Virus record (IMG/VR): IMGVR_UViG_3300047443_000137
Location: 1 to 20,303 of that record
Length of the DNA: 20,303 nucleotides
From: a virus
Direction: 5' to 3' (one strand)
The notes below the pieces were generated by a model. The model saw only the letters and a program-made list of their open reading frames with translations. It was not told the origin of the DNA and did not search any database. How positions within the stretch are numbered: position 1 is the stretch's first letter; each line of letters opens with the position of its first letter. The position numbers and the translations under genes are program-made. Shown here piece after piece: positions 6,616-12,843 of the stretch.

Positions 6616-6975
6616 ATGGAAACCGAGGCCGAATACGACACCCCCCGCCGCTTCCGCGCCCCCGACGACGAGTGGGAGCCGTTCGAGGCCGCCACCCGCG
6701 CCGTACACCCCGAAGGCCGCAGCCCCCGCGGCCGCGTCATCCGCGAGTTCATGCGCTGGTACATGCGCCGCCCCGGAGCCAAGCTCCCCGAACGCCCGGC
6801 CGCCGGACCCTGGACCCGCAGCGCGAACGCGTGCAACGCCCCGGGGGACGCGCCCAACAGCTCTGGCAAGGAGCGCTGCGAGCTGCCTGCCGGACATGCC
6901 GGGCGCCACTACGAGGGGACCGTGACGTGGCCGCAGAAGAAGCGCCCGGTGAGCGGCGAGGAGAAGAACGCATGA
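6616..6975 (+). CDS. ribbon-helix-helix-like DNA-binding protein with zinc motif
   Basis: This is a 119-aa protein. Residues about 9-58 (TPRRFRAPDDEWEPFEAATR, then SPRGRVIREFMRWYMRR) have the strand-helix-helix pattern of ribbon-helix-helix regulators: a short basic strand, an amphipathic helix, then a basic helix. The C-terminal half carries C73, C88, H94 and H98 (RCELPAGHAGRH), a Cys/His set common in actinophage proteins that probably binds zinc. It is the first gene of the rightward trio and sits directly beside three palindromic operators, so it is the leading candidate for the protein that binds them and regulates itself and the WYL operon. The start codon ATG at 6616 appears leaderless. 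The RHH call is by pattern; the XRE protein in the same operon is an alternative binder. Confidence 0.75.
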   Translation: METEAEYDTPRRFRAPDDEWEPFEAATRAVHPEGRSPRGRVIREFMRWYMRRPGAKLPERPAAGPWTRSANACNAPGDAPNSSGKERCELPAGHAGRHYEGTVTWPQKKRPVSGEEKNA

Positions 6976-7265
6976 GCGAGCCGCAGCAGCTCACCAGCGA
7001 GCAGGTAGCCGCACTGCGGAGGCAGCTCAACAACCGGCCCGTGCAGGCCCTCGGCACGATCGTGCGCGGTGAGCCCCTGCCGCCGCTCCCACCGTGCCCC
7101 GCGTGTGGGAATACTGCCGAGCGCGTCGACGAGCGGGTAGAGGATCCCCAGTTCGGCGTGTACGAGACGGCGCTGCTCGTGCGCTGGTCGCCGTGTGGGC
7201 ACCGCTTCCGTGCGGTGGTCGACCCGGACGCGGGCCCGGTGCGCCCGGACGAGGAGCCCACGTGA
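6972..7265 (+). CDS. zinc-ribbon protein, 97 aa
   Basis: The start ATG at 6972 overlaps the preceding stop as ATGA. Residues 1-35 form a helix and a loop (LTSEQVAALRRQLNNRPVQA), followed by C42-x2-C45 (PPCPACGNT) and a second half-site C75-x1-H77 (SPCGHRF), which together would make a zinc ribbon. Between them is a beta-rich stretch (YETALLVRWSP). It is the middle gene of the rightward operon and overlaps the next gene as GTGA. Small zinc ribbons of this type are frequent in Streptomyces phages but their roles are unknown; nucleic-acid or protein binding is only an inference. No catalytic motif is visible. Confidence 0.8.
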   Translation: MSEPQQLTSEQVAALRRQLNNRPVQALGTIVRGEPLPPLPPCPACGNTAERVDERVEDPQFGVYETALLVRWSPCGHRFRAVVDPDAGPVRPDEEPT

Positions 7266-7606
7266 GCGAAATACCAAGGGCCCCGCTCGGTCCCGCCGGG
7301 AACAACGTGCGGCGCAACGCCCGTCGCCTCCGCGAGCAGCGCGGGTGGTCGTACCGCGACGTGGAGGAACGCCTCTCGCGAGCTGGCCGTACGATCCCCG
7401 CGGTCGAACTGGGCTGGATAGAAGCCGGGGAACGCCGAGTCGATGTTGACGATCTCGTCGCGCTGGCAGCGGTCTTCGACCTGGGGATAGAGGAGTTGCT
7501 ACAGCCGCCCGCCGAATGCGAGACCTGCCACGGCGCGCCGCCGGCCGGCTTCATGTGCTTGGAGTGCGAGACCATCGGGCTCCCCACCACGTACCCCACC
7601 GCATGA
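7262..7606 (+). CDS. XRE-family helix-turn-helix regulator with C-terminal zinc ribbon
   Basis: In this 114-aa protein residues about 14-82 form an XRE/Cro-CI-type HTH: NNVRRNARRLREQRGWSYRD, then PAVELGWIEAGERRVDVDDL and a final helix VALAAVFDLGIEELL. A short zinc ribbon follows, C86-x2-C89 and C99-x2-C102. The start is GTG at 7262, overlapping the zinc-ribbon gene's stop as GTGA. Small XRE proteins of this type act as repressors or antirepressors in phages and conjugative elements. As the last gene of the trio it is followed by a strong hairpin. It could bind the three palindromes near 6525-6597 instead of, or together with, the RHH-like protein. HTH identity is good; the target is unknown. 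Confidence 0.85.
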   Translation: MSEIPRAPLGPAGNNVRRNARRLREQRGWSYRDVEERLSRAGRTIPAVELGWIEAGERRVDVDDLVALAAVFDLGIEELLQPPAECETCHGAPPAGFMCLECETIGLPTTYPTA

Positions 7607-7610
7607 CGAA

Positions 7611-7642
7611 GGCCCCGCCCGGACCACATCCGGAGCGGGGCC
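7611..7642. terminator. terminator after the XRE operon
   Basis: An 8-bp outer stem GGCCCCGC/GCGGGGCC encloses an inner CCGGA/TCCGG stem and a 5-base loop. It starts 4 bases after the XRE stop codon and lies 16 bases beyond the stop of the opposing minus gene, so it probably ends transcription from both sides. Confidence 0.8.
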
Positions 7643-7657
7643 GCTGCACGTCCGGGC

Positions 7658-7918
7658 TCAGCCCGGGTAGTCCTCCCCGAGCACCTCGCGTCGGGCAGCC
7701 GCAACCTTCCGGTTGAGCGCGCCCGTCATCCGGAACAGCGCGACCGTCAACGCCACGAACACGAGCACGAGCAGCACCTGCGTGACCACGCTGACGACCG
7801 CAACGTCCTTCGTCGCGTTCGCGATCATCAACATGATCACGTTCCCCGCCAGCCACGCGAACCAGATCCGCGCCTTCTCGACTCTCACGGCTTTCTGCAC
7901 ATCGCTGTAACTCGACAC
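7658..7918 (-). CDS. two-span small membrane protein, 86 aa
   Basis: The N-terminal 16 residues are polar (VSSYSDVQKAVRVEKA). Two membrane spans follow, about residues 17-36 (IWFAWLAGNVIMLMIANA) and 40-62 (VAVVSVVTQVLLVLVFVALT), then a basic tail. The start GTG at 7918 follows the G-rich sequence TTGGGGGGACCAG, which serves as ribosome binding site; the frame stays open to 7969 without a better start. It is transcribed alone, facing the rightward regulator operon. Small two-span proteins near phage regulatory regions can be holins or superinfection-exclusion proteins, but there is no lysin beside it, so I make no assignment. Confidence 0.7.
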   Translation of the reverse strand: MSSYSDVQKAVRVEKARIWFAWLAGNVIMLMIANATKDVAVVSVVTQVLLVLVFVALTVALFRMTGALNRKVAAARREVLGEDYPG

Positions 7919-7991
7919 CTGGTCCCCCCAAGGACGTGTGGATGGTGGCCGGATCGTAGCGCCGGCCACCGACAGCCCGCGACGGAATGGC

Positions 7992-8030
7992 GAAGGCCCC
8001 GCCGACGGGGGGGATTGCGGCGAGGCCTTC
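7992..8030. terminator. terminator after the membrane-protein module
   Basis: The inverted repeat GAAGGCC plus CGCCG pairs with CGGCG plus GGCCTTC around a 13-base G-rich loop, with one small internal mismatch. It lies about 50 bases beyond the stop of the minus gene ending at 8084, so it closes the 11.6-8.1 kb module. Confidence 0.75.
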
Positions 8031-8083
8031 TTCAGGGGTGCCGGGCGTTACCCGGCGCGCAGCTTCCAGTGTGGCAGGCGCAG

Positions 8084-8335
8084 TCACCGCCCGAAGGCCC
8101 GAGCGAGAAACTCGGCCAATGCGAGCAGTCCGAGCCCGCCGAGCAGCGCGCCCGTGCTGACGTACCGGCCGTCCGGATCCGGGGTACTCCCGGGCACCCG
8201 CACGATCGACTCGCCGGCCGGGACGAGACCCCCGTGCTCACGGTCGCGGTGCCGTTGCCGGTAAGCCTCGGCCGTTCTTCGAGGGGCGGGCGGGCTCGCG
8301 GCGCGGCACTGCCGGCACCGGTACTCGTACAGCAT
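8084..8335 (-). CDS. zinc-ribbon and single-span membrane protein, 83 aa
   Basis: The protein starts with MLYEYRCRQCRAASPPAPRR; C7-x2-C10 looks like half of a zinc ribbon, similar to the N-terminus of FmdB/regulatory zinc-ribbon proteins, but the second CxxC is missing. A polar middle follows and then a C-terminal membrane span (STGALLGGLGLLALAEFLAR). The ATG at 8335 overlaps the previous stop as TGATG, so it is translationally coupled to the 242-aa membrane protein. It is the last gene of the membrane module before the terminator. Function unknown; probably a membrane-anchored accessory factor of the module. Confidence 0.75.
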   Translation of the reverse strand: MLYEYRCRQCRAASPPAPRRTAEAYRQRHRDREHGGLVPAGESIVRVPGSTPDPDGRYVSTGALLGGLGLLALAEFLARAFGR

Positions 8336-9063
8336 CAGTGGGCCTTCTTCAGTGAGTGCGCGCGGTGGCGGTCGGCCGGATCATTGATGATCGTCATCCC
8401 CTCTCGGGACTCCACCCGCAGCGCGTTGTTGGTGTTGGTGTTGGCGTCCTCACCTGCGGCAACAACGTCAGCAGGGATGTCAACCGGTGCCGGGGAAGGG
8501 GCGGCCAGATCGTCGCGGTGGACGCCCGGCCCGTTCCCGGTGGCCGTGCGCACCCCGGGCCGCACGCGGATGCCGGCCGCGTCGAGCAGCTCGCGGACGG
8601 CGCGCGTGTCGGCGGCGTGGAGGGGCTGGCGGAGAGCGGTGAGGAGGACTCCGCGGTCGTCGCCGATGAGGTCGCGGACGAGGTCCTCGACGTCCTGCGG
8701 GTCGGGCTCGGCTGGCTGGTGTTTGGTGGGTTCGTCGCTCGGTTCGTCGGCCGTGGCGGGGGCTATGCACCAGGCGGCCACGCACCAGCCGACGATGGCT
8801 CCGGGCACGGCGAACCGGGCCGCGTGCGGAGCGTGGGCGCAGCCGTACACGGTCACGTACCCGCCGAACGCGAGCGCGGCGTACCGTTCCCAACCGTCGA
8901 GGTGTTCGCCGAGGAGGGTCCATCCGCGGTGTATGAGGATGCGGGTGCCTGCATACAGGGAGGCCCCAGCCCCGCGGACGGCGAGGATGGGGCGCAGCTC
9001 TGCGGCAAGTCTGCGGTGCAGGCGGGGGATGGGCTGCTCCCCCGGCTCTTTAACGATCTTCAC
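8335..9063 (-). CDS. membrane protein with cytoplasmic C-terminal domain, 242 aa
   Basis: The N-terminal 60 residues are basic and amphipathic (LHRRLAAELRPILAVRGAGA). Two membrane spans follow at about 61-77 (YAALAFGGYVTVYGCAH) and 83-101 (FAVPGAIVGWCVAAWCIAPA). The remaining 140 residues are soluble: an acidic Pro-rich linker, a helical region (DVEDLVRDLIGDDRGVLLTA, then AVRELLDAAGIRVRPGVR), and a tail with ANTNTNNALRVES. The start GTG at 9063 overlaps the preceding stop as TAGTG, with GGTGGGGG nearby. The overall plan, two spans followed by a soluble C-terminus with a small helical region, is one I associate with proteins next to transfer/spread genes in Streptomyces plasmids, but I cannot name the family. 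The open frame upstream to 10032 is an artefact. Confidence 0.8.
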   Translation of the reverse strand: MKIVKEPGEQPIPRLHRRLAAELRPILAVRGAGASLYAGTRILIHRGWTLLGEHLDGWERYAALAFGGYVTVYGCAHAPHAARFAVPGAIVGWCVAAWCIAPATADEPSDEPTKHQPAEPDPQDVEDLVRDLIGDDRGVLLTALRQPLHAADTRAVRELLDAAGIRVRPGVRTATGNGPGVHRDDLAAPSPAPVDIPADVVAAGEDANTNTNNALRVESREGMTIINDPADRHRAHSLKKAH

Positions 9064-9584
9064 TAGACGGCCCCCACCGCATGCGCCCCCGTCAGGATCA
9101 ACGCCTGAGGCAGGCCCCAAATCCCGCCCGCCTGCGCCCACACCCCCGCCGCCAGGATCCCCGTGATCGCGGCCTTCCCAGGGGACAGCTCCCGGAAGTA
9201 CATGAGCGCCGCCAGCCCGAGGCTGACCGCGCCCATACCCGCAGTACCGAACCCGCCCCCGGTGAACATCCCGGCGAACGCGTCGCTGACGCTGCGGCCG
9301 ACGGTCCAGATGGAGCCCGCGGTCATGTAGAACGTGCCCGCGGCGACCCCGGTCCATTGAGCCTGGTCGGAGGTGAGGCGCTTGCGAATGCGGGACTTCT
9401 TCCCCCCGCCCCCACCGCCCTTGCCACCAGGCGCGCCCCCGCCTCCACCGCCCTTCGGCTCGCGGATCCCAGCGAAGAGGACCACGGTGAGCGCGGTAGC
9501 AATCCCGCCGGCGCCGACCGTGCCGAGGATGCGGCCGCCCTCGACGCTGATGGCCGGGGCTGCGGCGATGACGTGCTCGAACAT
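9063..9584 (-). CDS. multi-span membrane protein with Gly-rich basic loop, 173 aa
   Basis: One hydrophobic span lies at about 23-42 (GTVGAGGIATALTVVLFAGI). It is followed by a very Gly-rich, Lys/Arg-rich linker at 44-71 and then by a C-terminal block of about 100 residues with three further spans (WTGVAAGTFYMTAGSIW, GMGAVSLGLAALMYF, ITGILAAGVWAQAGGIW). The layout, small residues dominating and a polybasic loop, resembles pilin-like or spread membrane proteins of actinobacterial conjugative elements, without a firm family match. ATG at 9584 has a strong AGGAG ribosome binding site 8 bases upstream. It lies between the 178-aa and 242-aa membrane proteins and overlaps the latter by one base. DNA binding by the basic loop is a speculation. 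Confidence 0.8.
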   Translation of the reverse strand: MFEHVIAAAPAISVEGGRILGTVGAGGIATALTVVLFAGIREPKGGGGGGAPGGKGGGGGGKKSRIRKRLTSDQAQWTGVAAGTFYMTAGSIWTVGRSVSDAFAGMFTGGGFGTAGMGAVSLGLAALMYFRELSPGKAAITGILAAGVWAQAGGIWGLPQALILTGAHAVGAV

Positions 9585-9599
9585 GCTGATATCTCCTGG

Positions 9600-10136
9600 T
9601 CAGGTGGCGGCGGGTGCCCAAAGGGCGAGCGCGAGAATGGTGGTGGCGAGAGGGATACGGGCGGCCCACGCGAGGCCCGCCCACCAGTGGCGGGTGCGGC
9701 GGTCCCACACGTGGGCGACGAGCAGGCAAGTGCCGATGCCGAGGGTGAGCGCGCCGCTGGTGCTGTAGCGGGTGCCGCAGTCGGCGAGGGATGCGGCGCA
9801 CTGCTGGTAGAGGCCGAGGCCCCACCCGGCCCCGGCCGCGGACGCGTTGTAGAGCAGGGCGCGGGTTTTGGGGCTGATCGCGGGGCGGGCCGGCAGGTGG
9901 GTGAGGGCGTCGGGGAGGTGGGGGCGCGGCCAGTAGTCGGGCTGCGGGGTGAAGCGGCCGGGCGCTGTCTCCTTGGCCTCGGGCTCCTCGTCGGCCTCGG
10001 CCTCGGGTTCGTCGTCGTAGATCTGGTCCCACCAGTCGTCGGCGGTCATGGTGTCTCCGAGGGCGTCGGGGCCTACGCCGCGGAGGCGCAGGATGTCGCG
10101 GATGGTGATCTCGTCGGGGCCCGGGTCGCGGCTCAC
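9600..10136 (-). CDS. membrane protein with acidic N-terminal domain, 178 aa
   Basis: The first 60 residues are soluble and acidic (DDWWDQIYDDEPEAEADEEP). A Pro-rich region follows (RFTPQPDYWPRPHLPDALTH), then three hydrophobic segments at about 92-113, 122-144 and 151-175. The start is GTG at 10136, overlapping the DUF2637 gene's stop as GTGA. It lies directly downstream of DUF2637 and upstream of the Gly-rich membrane protein. This gene order, several small membrane proteins after a DUF2637 gene, is reminiscent of plasmid spread regions. No enzymatic motif is visible. The frame upstream of 10136 overlaps DUF2637 and is not used. Confidence 0.8.
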   Translation of the reverse strand: MSRDPGPDEITIRDILRLRGVGPDALGDTMTADDWWDQIYDDEPEAEADEEPEAKETAPGRFTPQPDYWPRPHLPDALTHLPARPAISPKTRALLYNASAAGAGWGLGLYQQCAASLADCGTRYSTSGALTLGIGTCLLVAHVWDRRTRHWWAGLAWAARIPLATTILALALWAPAAT

Positions 10137-11260
10137 GTGTAGAACCCCGTTCCGTCGCTGATCCGGCCGCGCGCGTCCTTGAGCCGACGGCCCGCGGTGG
10201 CCGGGCTCACGCCGAGGATTTGAGCCGCGGTGTCCTTCGTGAGCCGCTCCCCGTCCCTGAGCCGGGACGCGAGGGTGACGATCTGCTGCTCGATCCGATG
10301 GGCTTCGGGCTCAGGGTCCGGCTCACTCGGCTCAGCGGGGCTCACGAGGGTGGGCTCAGCCGGGCTCAAGACGGGCTCACGTGAGACGTGCTGGTCAACG
10401 GGTTGGGCGGGCGGCGGAGTCGAGGGCAGCACGGGCTCGGGTGCGGCGACGATGAGCGCGGTCTGCACGGTCGTCTCAAAGCCCGGCTCACGGTCGGGCT
10501 CACGGTCTGAGCCGGGCTCAGGCTCACGGATCACCGGCTCAGCCGGGGGCAGTGCAGGCTGAGCCGGGGCGTGCTCGATGTCGAGGACACCTGAGACCGG
10601 AGCCAAGTCCCGCCCGTAGCGGGTCAGGCGCAGCGCCATAACAGCCGACACCGGAGCCTTGCTGCGCCAGCGCCGCCCGTACCGGGCTCGCAGCCGGGCC
10701 CGCTCGACGAGCCGGGACTGCTCCAGCGCGATTACCTGGTCGTAGGAGCGCAGCTCCCACAGCTTCATACGGCGCCACAGCCGGAACGTGGAGATCGGGT
10801 CGAGGAACCAGCGCGCCATGCGGACGGAGTCCATGTGGCGGCCGGCCGTGATGTCGGCGGTCCGTCCGATCGCGTGGCGGGCCGCCTCGACGACGACGAC
10901 GAACAGGACCGGGATCACGGCGTGCATGCCGGTGCCGATGGGGTCGGGCCAGGCGGCTGCGGCGTTGAACGCGATCGTCGCTGTGGTGAGGAGCCATGCG
11001 GTGTGGCGGAGCATGGCGAGCGGCATGCGCAGCCACGTGAGGAGGAGGTCAAGGGCGAGGAGGACGAGGATTCCGGCGTCGATGCCGATGGGGAAGGCGT
11101 GCGCGAAGGCGCCGAAGCCCTTGGCCGTGGCGAGCTTGGCGACCGCGGCGTAGGAGCCGACGAAGCCGATCGCTGCGATCACGGCCGCTCCGGTGGCGAC
11201 GGCGATGATGAGTCGGCGTTGCAGGTCGGTGACCTTGGGGCGGTCGCTGGGCGTCTTCAC
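10133..11260 (-). CDS. DUF2637 membrane protein with C-terminal helix-turn-helix
   Basis: This 375-aa protein has four membrane spans (about 17-38, 56-76, 84-104, 113-127) and the PIGIDAGILVLLALDLLL segment typical of DUF2637, a family known from Streptomyces plasmids, integrative elements and phages. A basic cytoplasmic region follows (WFLDPISTFRLWRRMKLWEL). After a 110-residue Glu/Pro-rich linker, the last 45 residues form an HTH (AAQILGVSPATAGRRLKDAR). Such proteins have been linked to intramycelial plasmid spread (SpdB-like), but that role is inferred from context and not shown by the sequence. GTG at 11260 has GGAG 6 bases upstream; the open frame continues to 11599 across the lipoprotein gene and is not used. 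The linker is encoded by repeated GGCTCA units. Confidence 0.87.
   Translation of the reverse strand: MKTPSDRPKVTDLQRRLIIAVATGAAVIAAIGFVGSYAAVAKLATAKGFGAFAHAFPIGIDAGILVLLALDLLLTWLRMPLAMLRHTAWLLTTATIAFNAAAAWPDPIGTGMHAVIPVLFVVVVEAARHAIGRTADITAGRHMDSVRMARWFLDPISTFRLWRRMKLWELRSYDQVIALEQSRLVERARLRARYGRRWRSKAPVSAVMALRLTRYGRDLAPVSGVLDIEHAPAQPALPPAEPVIREPEPGSDREPDREPGFETTVQTALIVAAPEPVLPSTPPPAQPVDQHVSREPVLSPAEPTLVSPAEPSEPDPEPEAHRIEQQIVTLASRLRDGERLTKDTAAQILGVSPATAGRRLKDARGRISDGTGFYT
10300..10570. repeat. low-complexity GGCTCA repeat inside DUF2637 gene
   Basis: The hexamer GGCTCA (TGAGCC on the coding strand) recurs many times, often as CGGGCTCA, at irregular spacing. It encodes the Ser/Ala-Glu-Pro and Arg-Glu-Pro units of the disordered linker. 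Such repeats can change length by slippage or recombination, so the linker may vary between related elements. Confidence 0.7.
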
Positions 11261-11298
11261 GGTGGTCTCCGGGTGGCGGGGAGAGGGGCGGTGCGGGG

Positions 11299-11628
11299 TC
11301 AGCGCTGCGCGCACTTCGCTTCGACGAGCTGCGCGGCCTGGTCCCAGTCGACGGAGTCGTCGCCGGCGCCGATGCGCATCTGCTCGGCGCCCCAGTCGGT
11401 GCCGTAGAGCGCGAGGCCGAAGCACATGGCGTCTTTGTCGGCTTCGGTCTGCTGGTCCCAGGAGAGGTCGACGACGGTCTGCGTCATGTCGTCGGCGGCC
11501 GGGGTGGTTTCGATGACGGTGGTGGTCGCGGGGTTGTCGCTGCTGTCGCTGCTCCCGGCCGACGTGCAGGCGGTGAGGGCGAGTACGGCGGCGGCGCATA
11601 TCGCGGCGAGGGCGTGGCGGATCTTCAT
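11299..11628 (-). CDS. secreted lipoprotein, 109 aa
   Basis: The N-terminus is a lipoprotein signal peptide: positively charged MKIRH, hydrophobic core AALAAICAAAVLAL-type, and lipobox L18-T-A-C21, so C21 would be lipidated after cleavage. A Ser/Thr/Asp-rich flexible segment follows and then a small folded domain of about 60 residues with two further cysteines (AMCFGLALYGTDWG near residue 69, VEAKCAQR at the C-terminus) that could form a disulfide. GGAG lies 10 bases before the ATG at 11628. It is the first gene of the membrane module, 38 bases before DUF2637. Phage or plasmid lipoproteins commonly act in superinfection or entry exclusion, but no exclusion family is recognised here. Confidence 0.85.
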   Translation of the reverse strand: MKIRHALAAICAAAVLALTACTSAGSSDSSDNPATTTVIETTPAADDMTQTVVDLSWDQQTEADKDAMCFGLALYGTDWGAEQMRIGAGDDSVDWDQAAQLVEAKCAQR

Positions 11629-11651
11629 GAGCGTGGGTCTCCGTGGAAAGG

Positions 11652-11689
11652 GCCGGGCCGCGCGCTGGGGGATGTGCGCGCGACCCGGC
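11652..11689. terminator. terminator after the HNH operon
   Basis: A 13-bp near-perfect stem (GCCGGG and CGCGCGC pairing with GCGCGCG and CCCGGC, with single C/A mismatch) closes a 10-base loop. It lies 20 bases beyond the stop of the gene ending at 11710, ahead of the lipoprotein gene, so it separates two minus-strand operons. Confidence 0.8.
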
Positions 11690-11709
11690 GGTCTGGTGGG
11701 GCGGTTGGT

Positions 11710-11925
11710 CTAGCGGGGCCGGTACCAGGGGCCCTTTTGGTCCTGCTGCCGGTCGGCGTCTTCCCAGGCTTGGCCTTCGGCGGCGGCTCTGCGGATGCTG
11801 CGGGCGGAACTGCCGCGGCGGCCTTCCTTGGTGGCCTTGCGGGCGGCTTTCTCGCGGTCCTTGGTGGACGGGTTCGACGCGTACGGATTCGCGGCCTTCA
11901 GACGGCGGTCGAGGAAGAAGCCCAT
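11710..11925 (-). CDS. basic hypothetical protein, 71 aa
   Basis: The protein reads MGFFLDRRLKAANPYASNPS and continues as a highly charged, helix-forming Lys/Arg/Glu-rich segment (TKDREKAARKATKEGRRGSS) with a C-terminus GPWYRPR. It has no transmembrane segment or cysteine. ATG at 11925 overlaps the preceding stop as TAATG, so it is coupled to the 53-aa gene. The longer open frame to 12093 is Arg/Pro-rich and overlaps the true upstream gene. It is the last gene of its operon. The charge suggests nucleic-acid or partner binding; the family is unrecognised. Confidence 0.7.
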   Translation of the reverse strand: MGFFLDRRLKAANPYASNPSTKDREKAARKATKEGRRGSSARSIRRAAAEGQAWEDADRQQDQKGPWYRPR

Positions 11926-12086
11926 TAGCGGGCGCCTCCGCCCGGGAGAATTCCCTGACGTGTGCCGGGTCCGCCTTGTGCTTGCTTCTCGCGGGCGGCG
12001 GCTTGCGTGGCGGCGTAGTCCTGCTGGGCGCGGCGCAGCAGTTCCGCGGCGCTGGCCTGCGGGTCGGTGGCGACGGGCTCGATCAT
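11925..12086 (-). CDS. 53-aa hypothetical microprotein
   Basis: The frame starts at ATG 12086, overlapping the preceding stop as ATGA, and ends with TAA overlapping the next ATG. It reads MIEPVATDPQASAAELLRRA, then an Ala/Gln-rich helix and a Gly/Pro tail (QGILPGGGAR). The first 36 residues would form a single amphipathic helix. The chain of 1-to-4-base overlaps with both neighbours is the main support; codon third positions are G/C-rich like the rest. Function unknown. Confidence 0.65.
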   Translation of the reverse strand: MIEPVATDPQASAAELLRRAQQDYAATQAAAREKQAQGGPGTRQGILPGGGAR

Positions 12087-12325
12087 CGGGCACCCGCGAT
12101 CTCGCGCAGCCGGGCCGCGTAGGCGCCGCGGGTAGTGGGCTCGGTGACCTCGGGGATGAACTCCAGGAGCAGCGCCGCGAATCCGTTGGTGACGTCGTCG
12201 GCGAGGGTGCGTCGGTCGGCCGCGGTGAACTCGGCGTCGGCCGGCTGCTCGGGGTCGTGGTCGAGGCGGTCGGCCATGGTGATGAGGTGGGCGCGGGGGA
12301 CGGTGTAGGTGGGCTGGTCGCTCAT
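12083..12325 (-). CDS. hypothetical acidic protein, 80 aa
   Basis: It reads MSDQPTYTVPRAHLITMADR and continues through an acidic region with DHDPEQPADAEFTAADRRTL and a C-terminal helical part (GFAALLLEFIPEV, RGAYAARLREIAGAR). ATG at 12325 overlaps the HNH gene's stop as ATGA. It is all-helical by composition and soluble, without cysteine. The extended frame to 12403 lies antiphase to the HNH gene and is not used. Its position right after an HNH endonuclease gives no firm functional clue. Confidence 0.72.
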   Translation of the reverse strand: MSDQPTYTVPRAHLITMADRLDHDPEQPADAEFTAADRRTLADDVTNGFAALLLEFIPEVTEPTTRGAYAARLREIAGAR

Positions 12326-12843
12326 GCGGTCGCCGCCGGACGAGAAGGGGCGTGCCGCCTCGCAGCGCTGCTCCGCGTCCAACCGCGCTGGCACTCCTTG
12401 CACCTGCGAGTGCCGTTCGATTTGAAGTACGTGTTGCTCTCGTCGAACGGGTGGCCGTGTGTGCAGTGAGTCTTGCGGGCCTTATTGGAGCGGCGGCTGT
12501 TCTCCAGGGGCGTCACCGGTTCCAGGTGCGCAGGGTTGATACAGCGCCGGTGCATGCAGTCGTTGCCGCCGTTGCACTCTTTCGCTGCTGTGTGGCAAAC
12601 GTGGTCGATTTGCAGGCCTGCGGGGACCGGCTGGACCATCGCTTCGTAGGTCGCGCGGTGCGCGAACTGGTGCTTCCCGTCGACCCTGGTCCTGCCGTAC
12701 CCCTCGATGTCGACGTAGCCCGTCCAGATCAGGCAGGCACCGCGCCCGGCGACCGCCGTGCTCAAGAGCCGGATGGCGAGCGGGCTGGGGCTGAACGGCA
12801 CGCCGGGGCTGCCCGGCGGTTGGATGTCGCGGATACGATCCAC
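12322..12843 (-). CDS. HNH endonuclease with zinc motifs (173 aa)
   Basis: Residues about 37-115 carry a HNH-type nuclease: CLIWTGYVDIEGYGRTRVDG leads into the AHRATYEAM helix, then LQIDHVCH (D80, H81) and CINPAHLEPV (N103, H106), the expected DH...N...H catalytic/metal set. C83, C90, C96 and C101 give a zinc site. A second zinc motif follows (C127, H129, H131, C148, C151), as in free-standing homing-type HNH enzymes of Streptomyces phages. GTG at 12843 is the likely start; AGCAGG lies just upstream but is part of an RNA stem. It is the first gene of a leftward operon behind a structured leader (12844-12922). It could be a homing endonuclease or take part in packaging or recombination. Confidence 0.88.
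   Translation of the reverse strand: MDRIRDIQPPGSPGVPFSPSPLAIRLLSTAVAGRGACLIWTGYVDIEGYGRTRVDGKHQFAHRATYEAMVQPVPAGLQIDHVCHTAAKECNGGNDCMHRRCINPAHLEPVTPLENSRRSNKARKTHCTHGHPFDESNTYFKSNGTRRCKECQRGWTRSSAARRHAPSRPAATA

Noticed and set aside
7650-7668. Short GCCCGGG palindrome at the end of the two-span membrane protein gene
   Set aside because: It overlaps the coding end and is short; the larger hairpin next to it explains termination.
7658-7918. Holin
   Set aside because: Two membrane spans would fit, but no endolysin lies beside it and it is transcribed alone next to the regulatory operon.
9064-10032. Upstream extension of the 242-aa membrane protein frame
   Set aside because: The extension is Arg/Pro/His-rich, out of phase with two better membrane-protein genes; GTG at 9063 overlaps the preceding stop.
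9081-10142. 353-codon plus-strand frame opposite the membrane-protein genes
   Set aside because: It shows only low-complexity Arg/Gly/Pro composition, and the minus strand has ribosome binding sites, overlaps and membrane spans.
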